NCBI GenBank assembly: GCA_004352715.1 | Contig: SCFE01000031.1 | Span: forward strand, 941,960-1,005,959 | Direction of reading: 5' to 3' | DNA: 64,000 bases | Source: Hofstenia miamia | Taxonomy: Eukaryota > Xenacoelomorpha > Acoela | Position numbers and translations under genes: made by a program | Shown: one piece after another, positions 9,870-21,262 of the stretch | How the letters are laid out: each line of letters begins with the position of its first letter | How positions within the stretch are numbered: the first letter of the stretch is position 1 | The notes under the pieces: generated by a model | Seen by the model: the letters and a program-made list of their open reading frames with translations, nothing else | What the model was told of the DNA's origin: nothing | Databases searched by the model: none

Positions 9870-11820
9870 ACTTTTTCTCTATATGAACTGACTAAGACAA
9901 ATTTTCTGGAAAGCCAATATTTCAAGGTCCTTAACATCAGTGAAAGATGATGCAAATTCAGCACTAACTTCCGTGGGTGAAATTGCTAGCAGATTTGACT
10001 TGCTAGTGTTAAAAGACATAAGATTCGAAAGATATCTTGAAGTAAGTTTTAAATCATCTGCAAGTAAAAAAGCTAGTGAATAGCTACACACATTTGGGAG
10101 ATCATTAATCAAGATTAAAAACAGCAAAGGCCCAATAATCGAACCTTGATATGCACACTGCTAGCAAAGTATTATTAACTTAAACACGTTGTGATTGATT
10201 AACAAGGTATGAAGTTAAGATCTCCAACATTTTATCACGAACACTAAATTTTCTGATTTTCTTCAAAAGCAGGTGATGTGGCACGTTCTCGAAGGCCTTT
10301 TTAAAGTCAAGGTATAGGCAAAAAGATGAAACACCCTCATCAAAGCTTTTATAAATACCATCCAAAAAGGAAATAGGCGTAGTTATTGTAGTCGGCCTAC
10401 AAGTAGATCAAAATTGAGATCCTGATAGGCGAGATAGAATTACCGGATATAATAAATTGAAAATAAGTTATTCAAAAAGCAGCGAAAGTTTAGGCAAGAT
10501 GCTAATTGGACGATAATTCTTAATGTCTGATTTGTCACCACTTTTAAACAAAGGTGTAAAATGTGAAGTCTTCCATGAATCTGAAAAACTTCCAGTATCA
10601 ATAATAAATCAAAACAGCTGCAGAACGTGTGGCGCTAACGGGGCAGCATATTGATTTGAAAAATTCTCAGGCAAATGGTCTGCGCCACAGCCCATTTTAG
10701 AACAGTCATCCAGTACATTTAAAATATCATCATGAGTGATATGGATGTCATTGATAACAAATATTTCACATGAAATAAATTCTGTATTGTATCTGAAGAA
10801 AAACAGAAACAAAAAACTTATTAAATAAATGTGATATATCAAAATCATTGGATCCAGTACAACTTTCATAATACATCAAACGAGGTAACTGTGATTTGGT
10901 GAAGAGCTTGAGCAAATTAAAGCATGAGTTGGTGTCAGGGGCAGTATTTTCTGACGGGGGGCACATCATAGTCATTGCCCAATGCGGGGCAAAGCCCCGA
11001 GAAAATTTTTGAAAATATTGAGAAATTAGACCCTAAAAATGCATTTCACGATCCTAGATTTTAAATTTTTCAATTTTTAAGAAATTTGTTTTGATTTATC
11101 CAGTCAAAATCAAATTTGGAGACTTGACGGGGGGAGGGGGGGGGGGGGGNNNNNNNNNNNNNNNNNNNNNTCAAATTAGCGAAATTCTCCACAAAGCAGA
11201 TTTTATCCATTTCGACTGAATTGAAGAGATCATCAATCGAATAAAGCAGGAAGGAATATAAGGCCTCAGAGTCAACAACCGAGTATACATTCTCGGCCGA
11301 CAGAGCTTTATTATACAGATGAACTGAATGTGATGAGAATTAACTAGGAAGCTTCTTCCGAAGCTGACGTTTCTTCGGCACAGCAAGAGGAGATAATATC
11401 AAAGAGGCAGCGGTACCAGTAGTCAACATAGTCATTATTATAGAGATTGTAAGGACGAAATGAAAAAGTTGACGTGGTGAGCAATAATGACAGACTTCCT
11501 AATGAGGATTGTGAGAAACTGTAGTAAGAATTACAGTCGTCACCAAGTGAAGTTGAACACTATTAGCAATAATTGATTTGTAAACCAAAATAACGCAGCC
11601 ACCATGATCACAGCGCTCATCAACTACCAAGAATTCAGAGAAAGGAAATAAGTTAGAGGTAAAGGTTTCATCAAACTAAGTCTCTGTGGTGCACACTATT
11701 TTAGCACCTGACTTCAGAATAAAAGAAAGTAAAGATATGCGACGATTGAGAATTGAGACTGAAGAGACTTTGGCAATTGGTATTCAGTAATCGTAAATAA
11801 AATTCAACAGGTTTTGGAAG
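9870..11820 (-). pseudogene. LINE ORF2: endonuclease and reverse transcriptase, broken
   Basis: Follows ORF1 (11821-13133) on the same strand. At about 11780-11390 the frame reads ISLLSFILKSGAKIVCTTET and then DERCDHGGCVILVYKS, the endonuclease blocks, with the Trp of TETW replaced by a stop (TAG). The middle is interrupted by a G-rich element and a 21-N gap (10936-11170). The RT follows: CLYLDFKKAFENVPHHLL (palm motif A, catalytic Asp in LYLDFKKAFE) within 10180-10365, and LFLILINDLPNV...AFLLADDLKL within 9879-10127 (motif C with both Asp of ADD kept). The N-terminal RT region at 10609-10975 is split between frames. The element would make cDNA by target-primed reverse transcription; frameshifts and stops make this copy dead. 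CR1/L2-like affiliation is inference. Confidence 0.75.
10936..11149. mobile_element. G-rich hAT-like MITE inserted in LINE ORF2
   Basis: Starts CAGGGGCAGTATTTTCTGACGG and ends in a long G run at the 21-N gap 11150-11170. TTTTCTGACGGGG and the following CATC...AGTCAT also occur in the element at 27106, so the two are related. It interrupts the LINE reading frame. Confidence 0.5.
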
Positions 11821-13133
11821 TCAATCCATCGATACTGGGTTATCGTTATTGTACAAGATCAAATTACGAATTTTCAGATGAGAACGCGCAATCCCACTTT
11901 GAATGAGTTCAAATCGTTTTTTCAACAAGGCTTTCTCACCAGCACGGTCAGACGGCGAAAGTTCTGGTTTTAGGATTATATGATACGAACTAAAGTTTTT
12001 ATGAAGATATTTTTCAAGGCAATACAACGCTGGGACCAGATTGATCCAATATCTAAAAAGTGGCCTTACCTTGTCAGTAGAGAATTTGCCCAAACGAACA
12101 ATATCATGAATATTTGACGAGTCAGCAGAGATAAATCCAAAAATGTCCAAGACATGCTTCTGATCGTGCATTAAGCAATCCACCAATTTAGATGAATTGC
12201 ATTCCGGAACTCCAGATAAAATAACACGCTGACGATAAGCTCAGGCTTGTCAACGAGCCGTAATTTCTAAGCTCGGCTCGTTTANNNNNNNNNNNNNNNN
12301 NNNNNNNNNNNNNNNNNNNNNNNNNNNNNNNNNNNNNNNNNNNNNNNNNNNNNNNNNNNNNNNNNNNNNNNNNNNNNNNNNNNNNNNNNNNNNNNNNNNN
12401 NNCAGGGAGCCGTAATTTCTAAGCTCGGCTCGTTTAAATTTTGAGTAAGTTCGGCTCTGCTCGCCATAGAAAATCTTTCAATGAGGCTCATTTCAGCTAT
12501 GTATTTTTTTTAAAAATATTGTGCTCTCAGAATTTTTTCAATTGCTTTCCCTATTATTTAATAAACATTTCTAAAATACGATTATAAGTATGGAATATTG
12601 AATAAAGAAATGAGAAAAATCTTCATAATCAAATTAAAAAGCAGCACTATAAATTTGGTTTGCTTAGAAACGGCTCATTTTGTGCTCGTTGTATATCCAA
12701 TACTCTGCTCAAGCTCGGCTCGGTTCGTTGACAAGTCTGGATAAGCTTCATCATCATGATAATCGTTGCCATTGGGAGCAGCAGCCGCAGAAGCTTCCTC
12801 AATCTTAGAAATAGTTTTATTAAGTTTCAGATTAGAAAGTTCTTTAGCAGCAGCTTCAGAGAATTCTTCTATCTTAGAAATAGTTTTATCCAGATATCAA
12901 AATTGGCGATAATGAACAGTATGTTGCAGGTCAATACACTCCGAGCAAAACGTGAGAAAGTGTTTTTTGTATGTAGTCAATGCTTCAATACAGCCCGTGG
13001 AAAACCCAGTACAACGCTTCGATAAATGTAAAAATATTCCACAATGATAACATTGAAACGGCTTAGTATGAGGATTTATTACATCATTGCACGTTTTGCA
13101 TATAAAAGATTGGCTAGTTGTTTGATTTAGCAT
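11821..13133 (-). pseudogene. LINE ORF1 with PHD-like zinc finger and RRM-like C-terminal domain, interrupted by hAT
   Basis: Translation from the ATG at 13133 starts with a PHD-like finger: FICKTCNDV, then FQCYHCGIFLHLSKRCTG and FCSECI (C4-H-C3 pattern). After one in-frame TGA at 12897 the same frame continues with a twice-repeated KTISKIEE block (12883-12800) and reaches DYHDDEA at 12748. There a hAT-like element (12242-12739) is inserted. Beyond it the frame resumes in phase with YRQRVILSGVPEC, then VRLGKFSTDKVRPLF and PELSPSDRAGEKALLKKRFE, the conserved nucleic-acid-binding domain of LINE ORF1 proteins, ending at 11821. The role is RNA binding/chaperone in the retrotransposon particle. 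The reading frame is broken only by the stop and the insertion, so the host element was fairly young when hit. Confidence 0.75.
12242..12739. mobile_element. Non-autonomous hAT-like element with 8-bp target duplication
   Basis: Left terminus CAGGCTTGTCAACGAGCCG (12242-12260); the right terminus, read on the minus strand from 12739, is CAGACTTGTCAACGAACCG. The target sequence GATAAGCT is present on both sides (12234-12241 and 12740-12747), the 8-base duplication of hAT elements. The interior holds repeated AGCTCGGCTCG motifs near both ends and no transposase; a 118-N gap (12285-12402) is followed by a repeat of the left-end sequence. It sits in frame-neutral fashion within LINE ORF1. A shorter relative lies at 61636-61854 in a WDR48 intron. 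Confidence 0.85.
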
Positions 13134-13159
13134 AACGAGAGAAATAGTAAACACGACCG

Positions 13160-14370
13160 TTGAGCTAAAAAATTGTTTACTTGAAATATCTGTTTGCCAG
13201 GCATTTCACAAATTGAATTAGAAGTTTAATGCCCACTTTTCTTTATAAACATTCTATGATACCGCCCTGCGATTGTCAAAAATCCACACTGGCTTTGAAT
13301 TGCTAATTTGCCGCACTCATAGAAAAAAATCTCTTGTATTTAGGAAAAAAATATCTTCAAATTTTTAATTTATCAAAGAGAATTTCATCTTGAAAAACTT
13401 GAATGATTAATCTCTTCAAATAGTACTTTAGAAATTACATCTTAATATCAAGAAAATAATTTCTAGTCTAATATATAAGAGAATTACACCTAGAAAATGA
13501 TAATTCTGAAAAAAATAATTTTAATCAGGTACATAACACAAATTTTGCCTCAGTTGTATAAGCTCCATACTCACAATCACCCAAAATAGCCAGGCAATTT
13601 CTTTATGTAAATGTCCTTGCATATAAATGCTAATAATTTGCAAATAATTTTGGCTTCTACAAATTTAGTTAAGCTATGATCTTATAATTAAATCTATAAA
13701 TACATTAAGTGAATATAAATAAATACTTTTGCTAAACTAATATTACTAATTATTATACACTTTGAGATGCCATGTGATAATTTCGCATAAATTATTCCCA
13801 TATATCATCATTGAATTTAAAAAGGTGATTCAAATATATTATCTAAAAATTAAAAAATCGGTTTCTATTTTCATAATAAGAAATTGATTTCAAAAGATTT
13901 CAACCGCCAACTTTTTTGGCCAGCTTTGATATTACCGCTGTCACTTTTGACGGGCAGTACATCTAAGGATTTGACAGCAAAATCATTTTTAATTTAGCGG
14001 CTCTTAACTAACATCAAAGAGTATTAGTATTCAAAATTTCGTAGGAAAATACACATGATAGATCAGATTATTTTGTCTCCTAAGCCTCAACTATATGAAA
14101 CCGCCAACTTTATAGTCTAGGACTGTACTTTAAATTTGAGCTACTTCAGACGAGTATTTGTACAGTTTCTTGCAAATTGCACTATGCGCTAAAATAATGT
14201 ACTTAATAGGCCTAACTATTACAGGGCATTTCTCATGAAAAACTGAAAGATACTTGAACTGGAAAAAACAAGTGTAAATAACCAATAGCGATCTGAGTCT
14301 CTCATTGTTAACTTTATGAGTATGAGTAGTAATTAGCAATTAAGATAAGCTAACAGGAAAACTTAGACTG
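13160..14370. other. AT-rich non-coding sequence
   Basis: No coding signature seen. A CCGCCAACTTT motif recurs at about 13904 and 14101. Two flanking reading frames are short and low in complexity. Confidence 0.4.
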
Positions 14371-14667
14371 ATGCACTTTTCAGAGACTGAGTCGCCCAGC
14401 ACATCCGGTTTCACTTTATGTTCTCATATCTCCAAATGTACTGCCTTCATCAAAGAAATTCGGCTAAACATTTCTAGTGAGGAGCATGCCCGGCAAAATT
14501 GGGTCGAAGTATTACAAAAATGGGCAGTGTATGCAAATCAACTCAAATGCAGTGAATGCAATAGAAATTTCAAAAAGGTGGTGAAAAATATATATATTTA
14601 CATTTTAAAATATAAATATAATAAATTTCTAACGTACCGAATCTTTTTCCAGCAACCCGAAAATTGA
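14371..14667 (+). CDS. Small two-exon candidate gene, unknown function
   Basis: Exon 1 (14371-14577) begins at ATG and gives 69 codons with well-mixed amino acid use unlike the surrounding AT-rich frames, including SSEEHARQNWVEVLQKWAVY and Cys pairs LCSHISKC and CSECN. It ends in AAAAAG followed by GT at 14578. A TTTTTCCAG acceptor ends at 14652, and exon 2 (14653-14667) adds QPEN and a stop in phase, giving a 73-residue product with a 75-base intron, similar in size to the short introns of WDR48. I do not recognise the family. Exon 1 could instead join another downstream exon, such as the terminal exon at 16122-16267, though its phase (needs one preceding base) does not fit directly. No signal peptide or membrane segment is seen. 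Confidence 0.4.
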   Translation: MHFSETESPSTSGFTLCSHISKCTAFIKEIRLNISSEEHARQNWVEVLQKWAVYANQLKCSECNRNFKKVVKNIYIYILKYKYNKFLTYRIFFQQPEN

Positions 14668-16121
14668 AGGAGTAATTTTCTAAGATATCATAAAAAGTGG
14701 TCTGTGATAGTCGAATTGACATTAATTCAAATGGATCGGGCTTGGCTTAATTTGTTGCCCATTTTCATCCCTGCCTCCACTCCAGCTCGTTACTCCATGA
14801 GCATTTCAATTTTATCTTATGGCCAAAAATTTTTATTCGTATTCTATTTACTTCAAGTTTGCCGCAGATATTGTTATTCAATTTTGAAAATATGACTCAT
14901 TTTAATATAGATTAGGCCTACGTCATTTTCAAGTGATAGAAATGTATGGTCTAAATATCGTTTAAAAATCAAGTACATTGAAACGTGACTGTAATTCTAA
15001 TAATCAGAAAATCGTATACTTCAATCTTTTGGTGTAGATTTCTAGGGGAACTTTTTTAAGGCACAATTTTACTCTATATCCACATTAGTCTTTAAGTTAA
15101 ACTTAGGCACTTAAAACTTTGTTAAATATATACAAATAAAACATTTACAATTATATCACGCGTTTTAATTTTCAATTATTATAGTGATTACACTCCTTTG
15201 ATGTCTAAGCGAATTCATTTCCAATAATATTGAAATAATAAATATATAGAATTTGCATTCTCGTGAATTTTACTATTTATAGTTAATTTACGTTGATTTT
15301 AAGTATAGGTATTGGAATTTGGAAAAATAATTGAACTTCCTACAAATTGCCATGAATCTTTAGGAATTTTGAATTTATTCCATCTTAATATATGTTTCCT
15401 GATAGTCAAATATAATTGCTAAATCCAGTGCATATATTTTTATTTTTCATAGATATAACAAAACCTTATAATAGTTTGATTTATGTCAATTCTTTATAGA
15501 AAATCAACCTTGCACCATAATGAACTTTATATACAGATCTTAACATAATTTCAAAGTCAATCGAAACCAAAAGATTTACCTAGTACTAGTAGTACTAGTT
15601 CTTTTAATTAGATTTCTTTAGTTAATTGGTAATAACGATCTATATACAATGCCATTCAGGCGAAAATTCAGCCCTCAAGCTTATCCATTAATATGCGGCT
15701 AGATTTGATATCATATTGCTTCATTCAGATAATTTCTTAAATATACATAGACGAGTTGCTATAAAAACACAAAAGAAATCAAAAGCAATCTATATGCATT
15801 TCCATTCAGCCAAATATTCGTGAATATACATGAGGGCTAAATGTTCGTCTGCATGGGGGGGGTAATGGGTAATGAAAAACATATAGCTTCTTACGCACTC
15901 CTTAAAATGTAATACTTTTTGAAAGGATAGGTAGTAGCAACGCATTGCATTGCTTCATTGTAAATCGGGTTGCGTCAGTAGAAATCCTCACCCATTTCAA
16001 AACCTGATGTAATAAACTGAAACCTTGACATTCGCTTCTACGTATATTACGCCAAGTGGATAGCAAAATTTCAATAATCTAAATTTAATGTTGTTATTAT
16101 CATTATAATTTCGATGTTTAG
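14668..16121. other. AT-rich non-coding or intronic sequence
   Basis: Lies between two candidate coding pieces on the plus strand. No other exon could be defended. A run of eight G occurs near 15855. Confidence 0.35.
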
Positions 16122-16267
16122 ATGTAATTCATAGCTCTGCCGATGTTGATATAGTTAACTCATTTGCTGAAATTGAGTTGCTACAAATGGAATTAGAAAA
16201 AAAATTCAATGAAGAACAAGATGAAAAATTGTTGACACAAAAAGCCATTGTTTTGAGCTTGTTGTAA
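16122..16267 (+). CDS. Candidate terminal exon, unknown protein
   Basis: A TTTAG acceptor ending at 16121 is followed by a frame (phase needs one base from the previous exon) reading SSADVDIVNSFAEIELLQME and then a Lys/Glu-rich helix ending AIVLSLL before TAA at 16265-16267. The acidic, heptad-like helix and codon use look like real protein and stand out from the AT-rich surroundings. No upstream exon in matching phase was found with certainty; the candidate gene at 14371 is the nearest plus-strand coding signal. Function unknown. Confidence 0.35.
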
Positions 16268-16665
16268 CATAAAATGTTGTAAATTTAACCTTCCAATTAA
16301 TGCAAATGCTAAATTATAATAAAAATTCTCTATTCCAATATAGTTCTCTTATGATATTTGCTAAAATATTAAGCTAAATTAATGTGTAAATTTATCTTAA
16401 AACAGTATATTGGTGATTTTTTACAAATTAAATATGCACTCATTATATAATATATGCACCATATTTTCATTGTTTACTGCTGCACCATTAATTTTCTAAA
16501 AAATTTAAGCCAAAAAAGTTTTTGGCAATTTTTTAAGTTGCTTTATTTAGTTAAAAACAATTAGCATACTATACAAAAATTATAAATGTATATATATATA
16601 TATGTTGTAATACAGCGTAATTATAAAGTCTCTAATGGATTTGCTTGGTCATAAAAATTTATTCC

Positions 16666-17024
16666 AAAAAATAATTCAATAAAACATGTTATATTTGATA
16701 ACCAACGTAATGCTAAATTGTAGTAGTGATAAAAACTTTATTACTTCACAATTGAAAATGTAATTATCAGTGAAAGCGAGATTAATCGCCATGTGACTAT
16801 TTTTATAAGGTTATTTGAAGGAAAAAGTTGTTAATGTACATGTAGTTGATGTTAGCGATTTGACTTCAAGGATCAAACTAAAGTGTGTAAAGTCTCCATT
16901 TTATCTATGCCTGAAATATGCAAGTAACGAATAAAACGAGATGGCGGGTATTTTGGAAACTGCTTAAAGTAATTTAGCATTACATTGGTTATCAAATATA
17001 ACATGTTTCATTGAATAATATTTT
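16666..17024. repeat. Long inverted repeat (54-base arms), MITE or foldback
   Basis: The left arm 16666-16719 and right arm 16971-17024 are reverse complements with about four mismatches; the core AACATGTTATATTTGATAAC is shared exactly. The 251-base interior is unique, with no transposase. It may be a terminal-inverted-repeat MITE or a hairpin-forming locus. No target duplication is obvious. Confidence 0.7.
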
Positions 17025-20000
17025 GTAGTAAAATTTTTTTGCGAAAGTAAATGCAGTAGTCATCCTGTGTATTACAGAAACGTTTATCCTAATTTTCTCC
17101 GAGATTTTTTCCACATCAAAGTGGAATATTTTAGCGGAATAATGCTTCGAGGTAATCTTCTGAAATCCCCAGATACTAATCAAAACATCTTATTTTGTTA
17201 CTTGCATCAAGAATCTAATTTAATCTATTTAAAAATATGATACAAAATAAAAGTTGATGGACACTAAAACTCTAGTATTTAATAAACAAAAAAACCTTTC
17301 TATATTATTACAACCAGAGTCAGCTTTGAAATTTTTTGGGCCGGGTCCGATAAGGTCAAGAAAAGTTAACCCTTTTCTAGGCTTCGAATGTTGTATTTGA
17401 GCTCTGAAGATTTGCAGTAATATGCTAAATTTAAAGTAAGTAGTGGGGAATGCAAATCGAATTTTTTGAAAAATTTTCATTTTTGAGATTTTTACATTTT
17501 TAATTTTATTCAGAATGTTTTCTTAGACAAAGTAGTAAGTTTTTAGTCATATCTAGCTGAAAGAAGATGAAAACTTTTTTTGAAATCTTTTGGCCAACAA
17601 AATTTCAAACGTGAAATTGTCAGAAAATCTATAAAAATTCGTCTAAAAACACTAATTTCATAAAAATAATTGACAATTTGCAAATTAGAACTGATATAAT
17701 GTAATATGCTACCATCTGCATTGTAATATGTAAATTAATCAATGGGATTTACCATCAAGCCCATCAAGCTTTGTAAAAATAAATTATTGGACCTCTTGAA
17801 GAAAATCATGCATGTTCTCAAAACTTGATTTTCGGTGTGATTTTCAGCTTTAAAGAATTTATTTTCTGTTAAAATGTAGTGAAATTTTCACAATTTTCAC
17901 TGTATGCAGCTGCGATAGGTAGTTAGGACTTTAATTAAAGTCTTTTGAGATATCTCAGTCAATTTTGATTGTATCAATGTTTAGTGAACTTGGTGTAGCA
18001 CCACTTTTGGAAAAAATCGGTAACCTAAACAATATATTAGTTCTGAAAATATTTTTAGTTTATGTCCTGGGTCCTGGCCATATCATTATTTGACAAAATG
18101 AATATGATTTCTGCACTGTATCTCTGTTTTTGTCAAAGGATATGATTGAAAAATTAAAGCCTTAAAAACTACTCATTAATTGCTAACCATGAAAACGCTA
18201 ATTTGCATAACAAAATTGTTTACCAAATAGATGAAAACTAGTGTAGGCTGATATTGGTGCATTGGGGTAAAGTGTCATGCAAAGATGAAGCGCGTGTCCA
18301 TTTGATTCAGGCAGAGGAATTTAGAGCATGCGCAAACTCTGCTGGTAGAAAATTTGTGCTATTCATGTGTATGGTTCTCTCAGGAAGTGTAAGTTGACGG
18401 GTGGAAGGCAAAGTTGTTTTGATTGTGGTTACTTGGAGTTCCTTTAAAACTAAACTCAGCTGGGCAACCTCAGCTTCATGAATATCTAAAACACTAGATT
18501 CTTCAAAGAATATTATTAAAAGGTAGAACTTAAAAAATAATAAACAAATATTTATGAAGAAAATTAATTTTAATTTGAAATGACAGTAACATATGGAAGG
18601 TCTGAGAGCGTCACTTACAATAATGTTGTTGAATATGGTTTTTTCAATGATAGGTATCTCTGCTTTTCATTGACTCAAGAGAAGAAATACGCTAAATCCA
18701 TGGAAATCATAGGAAAGTTTGTAACAATAAATTGAAATACTAAATGGTGAGGAATAAATGAATCACAAAATTCCTGTAATTATGAAAGTTTGAACGTTTG
18801 AGGCAAAATATTTATGGTTACCCAAGGAAAACGAATTTGCACAGCTTTTTAAAAGGCATTTACAATTTAGTTGCCTCCCAGCTTTTTTGTAAATATGCAA
18901 AGAAACAGATTTACAGACCAAAAACACAATTAACAGTGCAGATTCTGTTCAAAATCATAGTAAAATATTGAAACAACCAAAACGTGTATGACATAAACAT
19001 ATTATACCTGAATAAAAAATTTGCGTTAGTAGAGGCTTTCCTGAATGCTTCGGCAATCATGTATGATATTGGTGTAGACCTCATGAAAATATGATTTCTA
19101 TGACTTTACATTTATACTTTAACATAAAAAACCTATATGTCACAGAAGAGGTTCATTCTGGTTTAACGTCTAATTTCCTGTTTGGAAAAGGATTTCAATA
19201 ATATAGAATTGAAATACATTGATGTGCGAAATGATAATATACATGTATACGCGTGTATTTTCATCTAAAATCCTATTATTTACAGGGTAAGTTAGAATAT
19301 AGGAAGGAATGCAATTAGGAGATGCTAAAATTTATTTTTAGTAACATTACATCATACACAATTCACTAATATTGACATTTGTTGAGATGCAAGCAATTAT
19401 TGTATTGATATTGTTATTTTTAGCAGTTGCGGAATTGCAAACAACTATTGATGTTAAGAAATATTGTTTCACATTCGGGTAATTATGTACTACTGCACTT
19501 TGACTTTACAATAACCAAAAATGTAGCTAAAAATGAATGTTTTTCTACTCGGTTTATAAGCCCTCAATCTATAATGATTTGTTATAGTGTGTTGCTGATA
19601 TTTTTTTGCCTGATGTTTTTTCAATACTATCTAATAAAAAGTTTACATCAGCTATGATAAAAAATCTTTGTAATAGATGGATCATAGTGCGGTTATAAGG
19701 CGTCTTAAGGTATCGAGAAATTTTACTCATTACAATAAAAAATTTACATAGACAAAACATATATACTACTACTACTACTAAATGTCTTCTATTCGCTATT
19801 AATATAACGATCTATAAATTTAACAAAAATAAGTTATTTATAAAAAGTTCTTATTATTCTGCAATTATTGCAGAAACAAGATAAAAACCAGGAGCAAACA
19901 TTATCAGTGGTGAAATACTCCTTAACATGAAATTCCATGAATCTGATAAGTTGGTTTTTAAATGCATAAGGTTTATCGAAAATATCAACAGAAGTATTGA

Positions 20001-20655
20001 TTATTATGTAATTGGCCATGTAGATTACTCGATCCCAAAAATTATTATGTGAACTAATCTTTTTACATTTACGTATGGTAAATAAGTTTCTTGAATTTTT
20101 TCTTGATTCTCTTGAATTAGTTAAGCACACATAATCATAGGGATTTACTTTGTATAATCCATTTAAAAGCTTGTTAAAATATAGTAGGTCATATATATAT
20201 ATATATATATAGTATACATGTATTCATCATATTAGTTTATTGAAAATAAGAATCCACCCCTAGCAAATTTTAAAATTTTTTCGTGATAATTCGCTTGATA
20301 ATTGTCGTTATATTTTAAATTCATGACCAAAACCAACCCAATTTTTTCAAGTATCCTCTCAAACACGACGAGAACTATAGTCCGTTTGAAATTCGTAGAA
20401 AATATTTTCACAGATCCTTATTGCAATTATGACATTATTTTGAAAGAATTGTACTACTACTACTATAATTAGGTTAATGATTGTAGGGATTACCATATTG
20501 GAATTAAAACTAATATCTATTTCAATAAATTAAATTCTTCAATTAATCTCTGATAAATATTATGTTTGATTTATAATAAACAATAACTCTATAATTTTTC
20601 ATAACATCTATATTTATTATACATGCTTAAATTAGCAAGCTTTGTTATGAGCTAG
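17025..20655. other. Gene-poor AT-rich stretch
   Basis: About 3.6 kb without a recognisable gene. A TACTAC trinucleotide tract is at 19768-19781 and a TA tract at about 20190-20211. Reading frames present are short, many without ATG, and without family resemblance. Confidence 0.4.
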
Positions 20656-21262
20656 CCCGAGGTGGAGACATGCATCCACTTAAATCACAATAGTTTACCT
20701 AATTGAAACCCTGAAGTTTTTTAATCCTATTTTGAGATTGCAAGCAGAGTGCATTATTAGAGTCACTAAAATTTACATCAATTTTAAATGTATTTGGGCA
20801 GTTCATTAAAGCACTTCTCACTGGAACTGTTGTCGTAGACTTTTCTTGAGTGCTGTTCCTTAAATCAATGTGATAAAAGCGTTGCTTGCAACATTTGGGA
20901 TAAGACAGACAGTTATATTCAAGGTCATGTATCCATGATTAATGCTATTAAAACATCCGGAATGCATGGTAAATGCCATTAATTCTGTAGTGAGAAAAAA
21001 TGTATTACAAAATATACCATAAGTTTTCAATCTAATAATACGTTCGAATTTAGGAATAATGTAAAATAAATTGTTAGCTTTACAAACACAATTCACGCCT
21101 CCTAACTTTATTCTTAAAGAATATCCACAAAAAGAAATTCGAGATTTTTTATTCTGATTAATGATATATGTAATATCCATAATGTTTCTACCGTAGTGTT
21201 TGCCCTTCTTAATAGTCGTTGTAGAATTAATTGACGGAAGGTTTTCATCTGTACTGTTAAAC
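20656..21262 (-). pseudogene. Broken paralogue of the PAN-like Cys-rich gene
   Basis: Minus-strand sequence strongly similar to the gene at 23085-24107, from STDENLPSINSTTTIKK through GCFNSINHGYMTLNIT to the CCACCTCGG end. At its 5' side a TTCTTTAG acceptor (21263-21270) precedes the exon, where the intact gene instead reads straight through from its own N-terminus, so this copy once had an upstream exon. A 10-base deletion near 20908 (relative to ATGACTTGTT in the intact copy) shifts the frame, and homology stops at 20656, so the last 70 or so codons are missing. Conserved Cys positions are otherwise kept. A recent local duplicate that has lost function. Confidence 0.65.
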
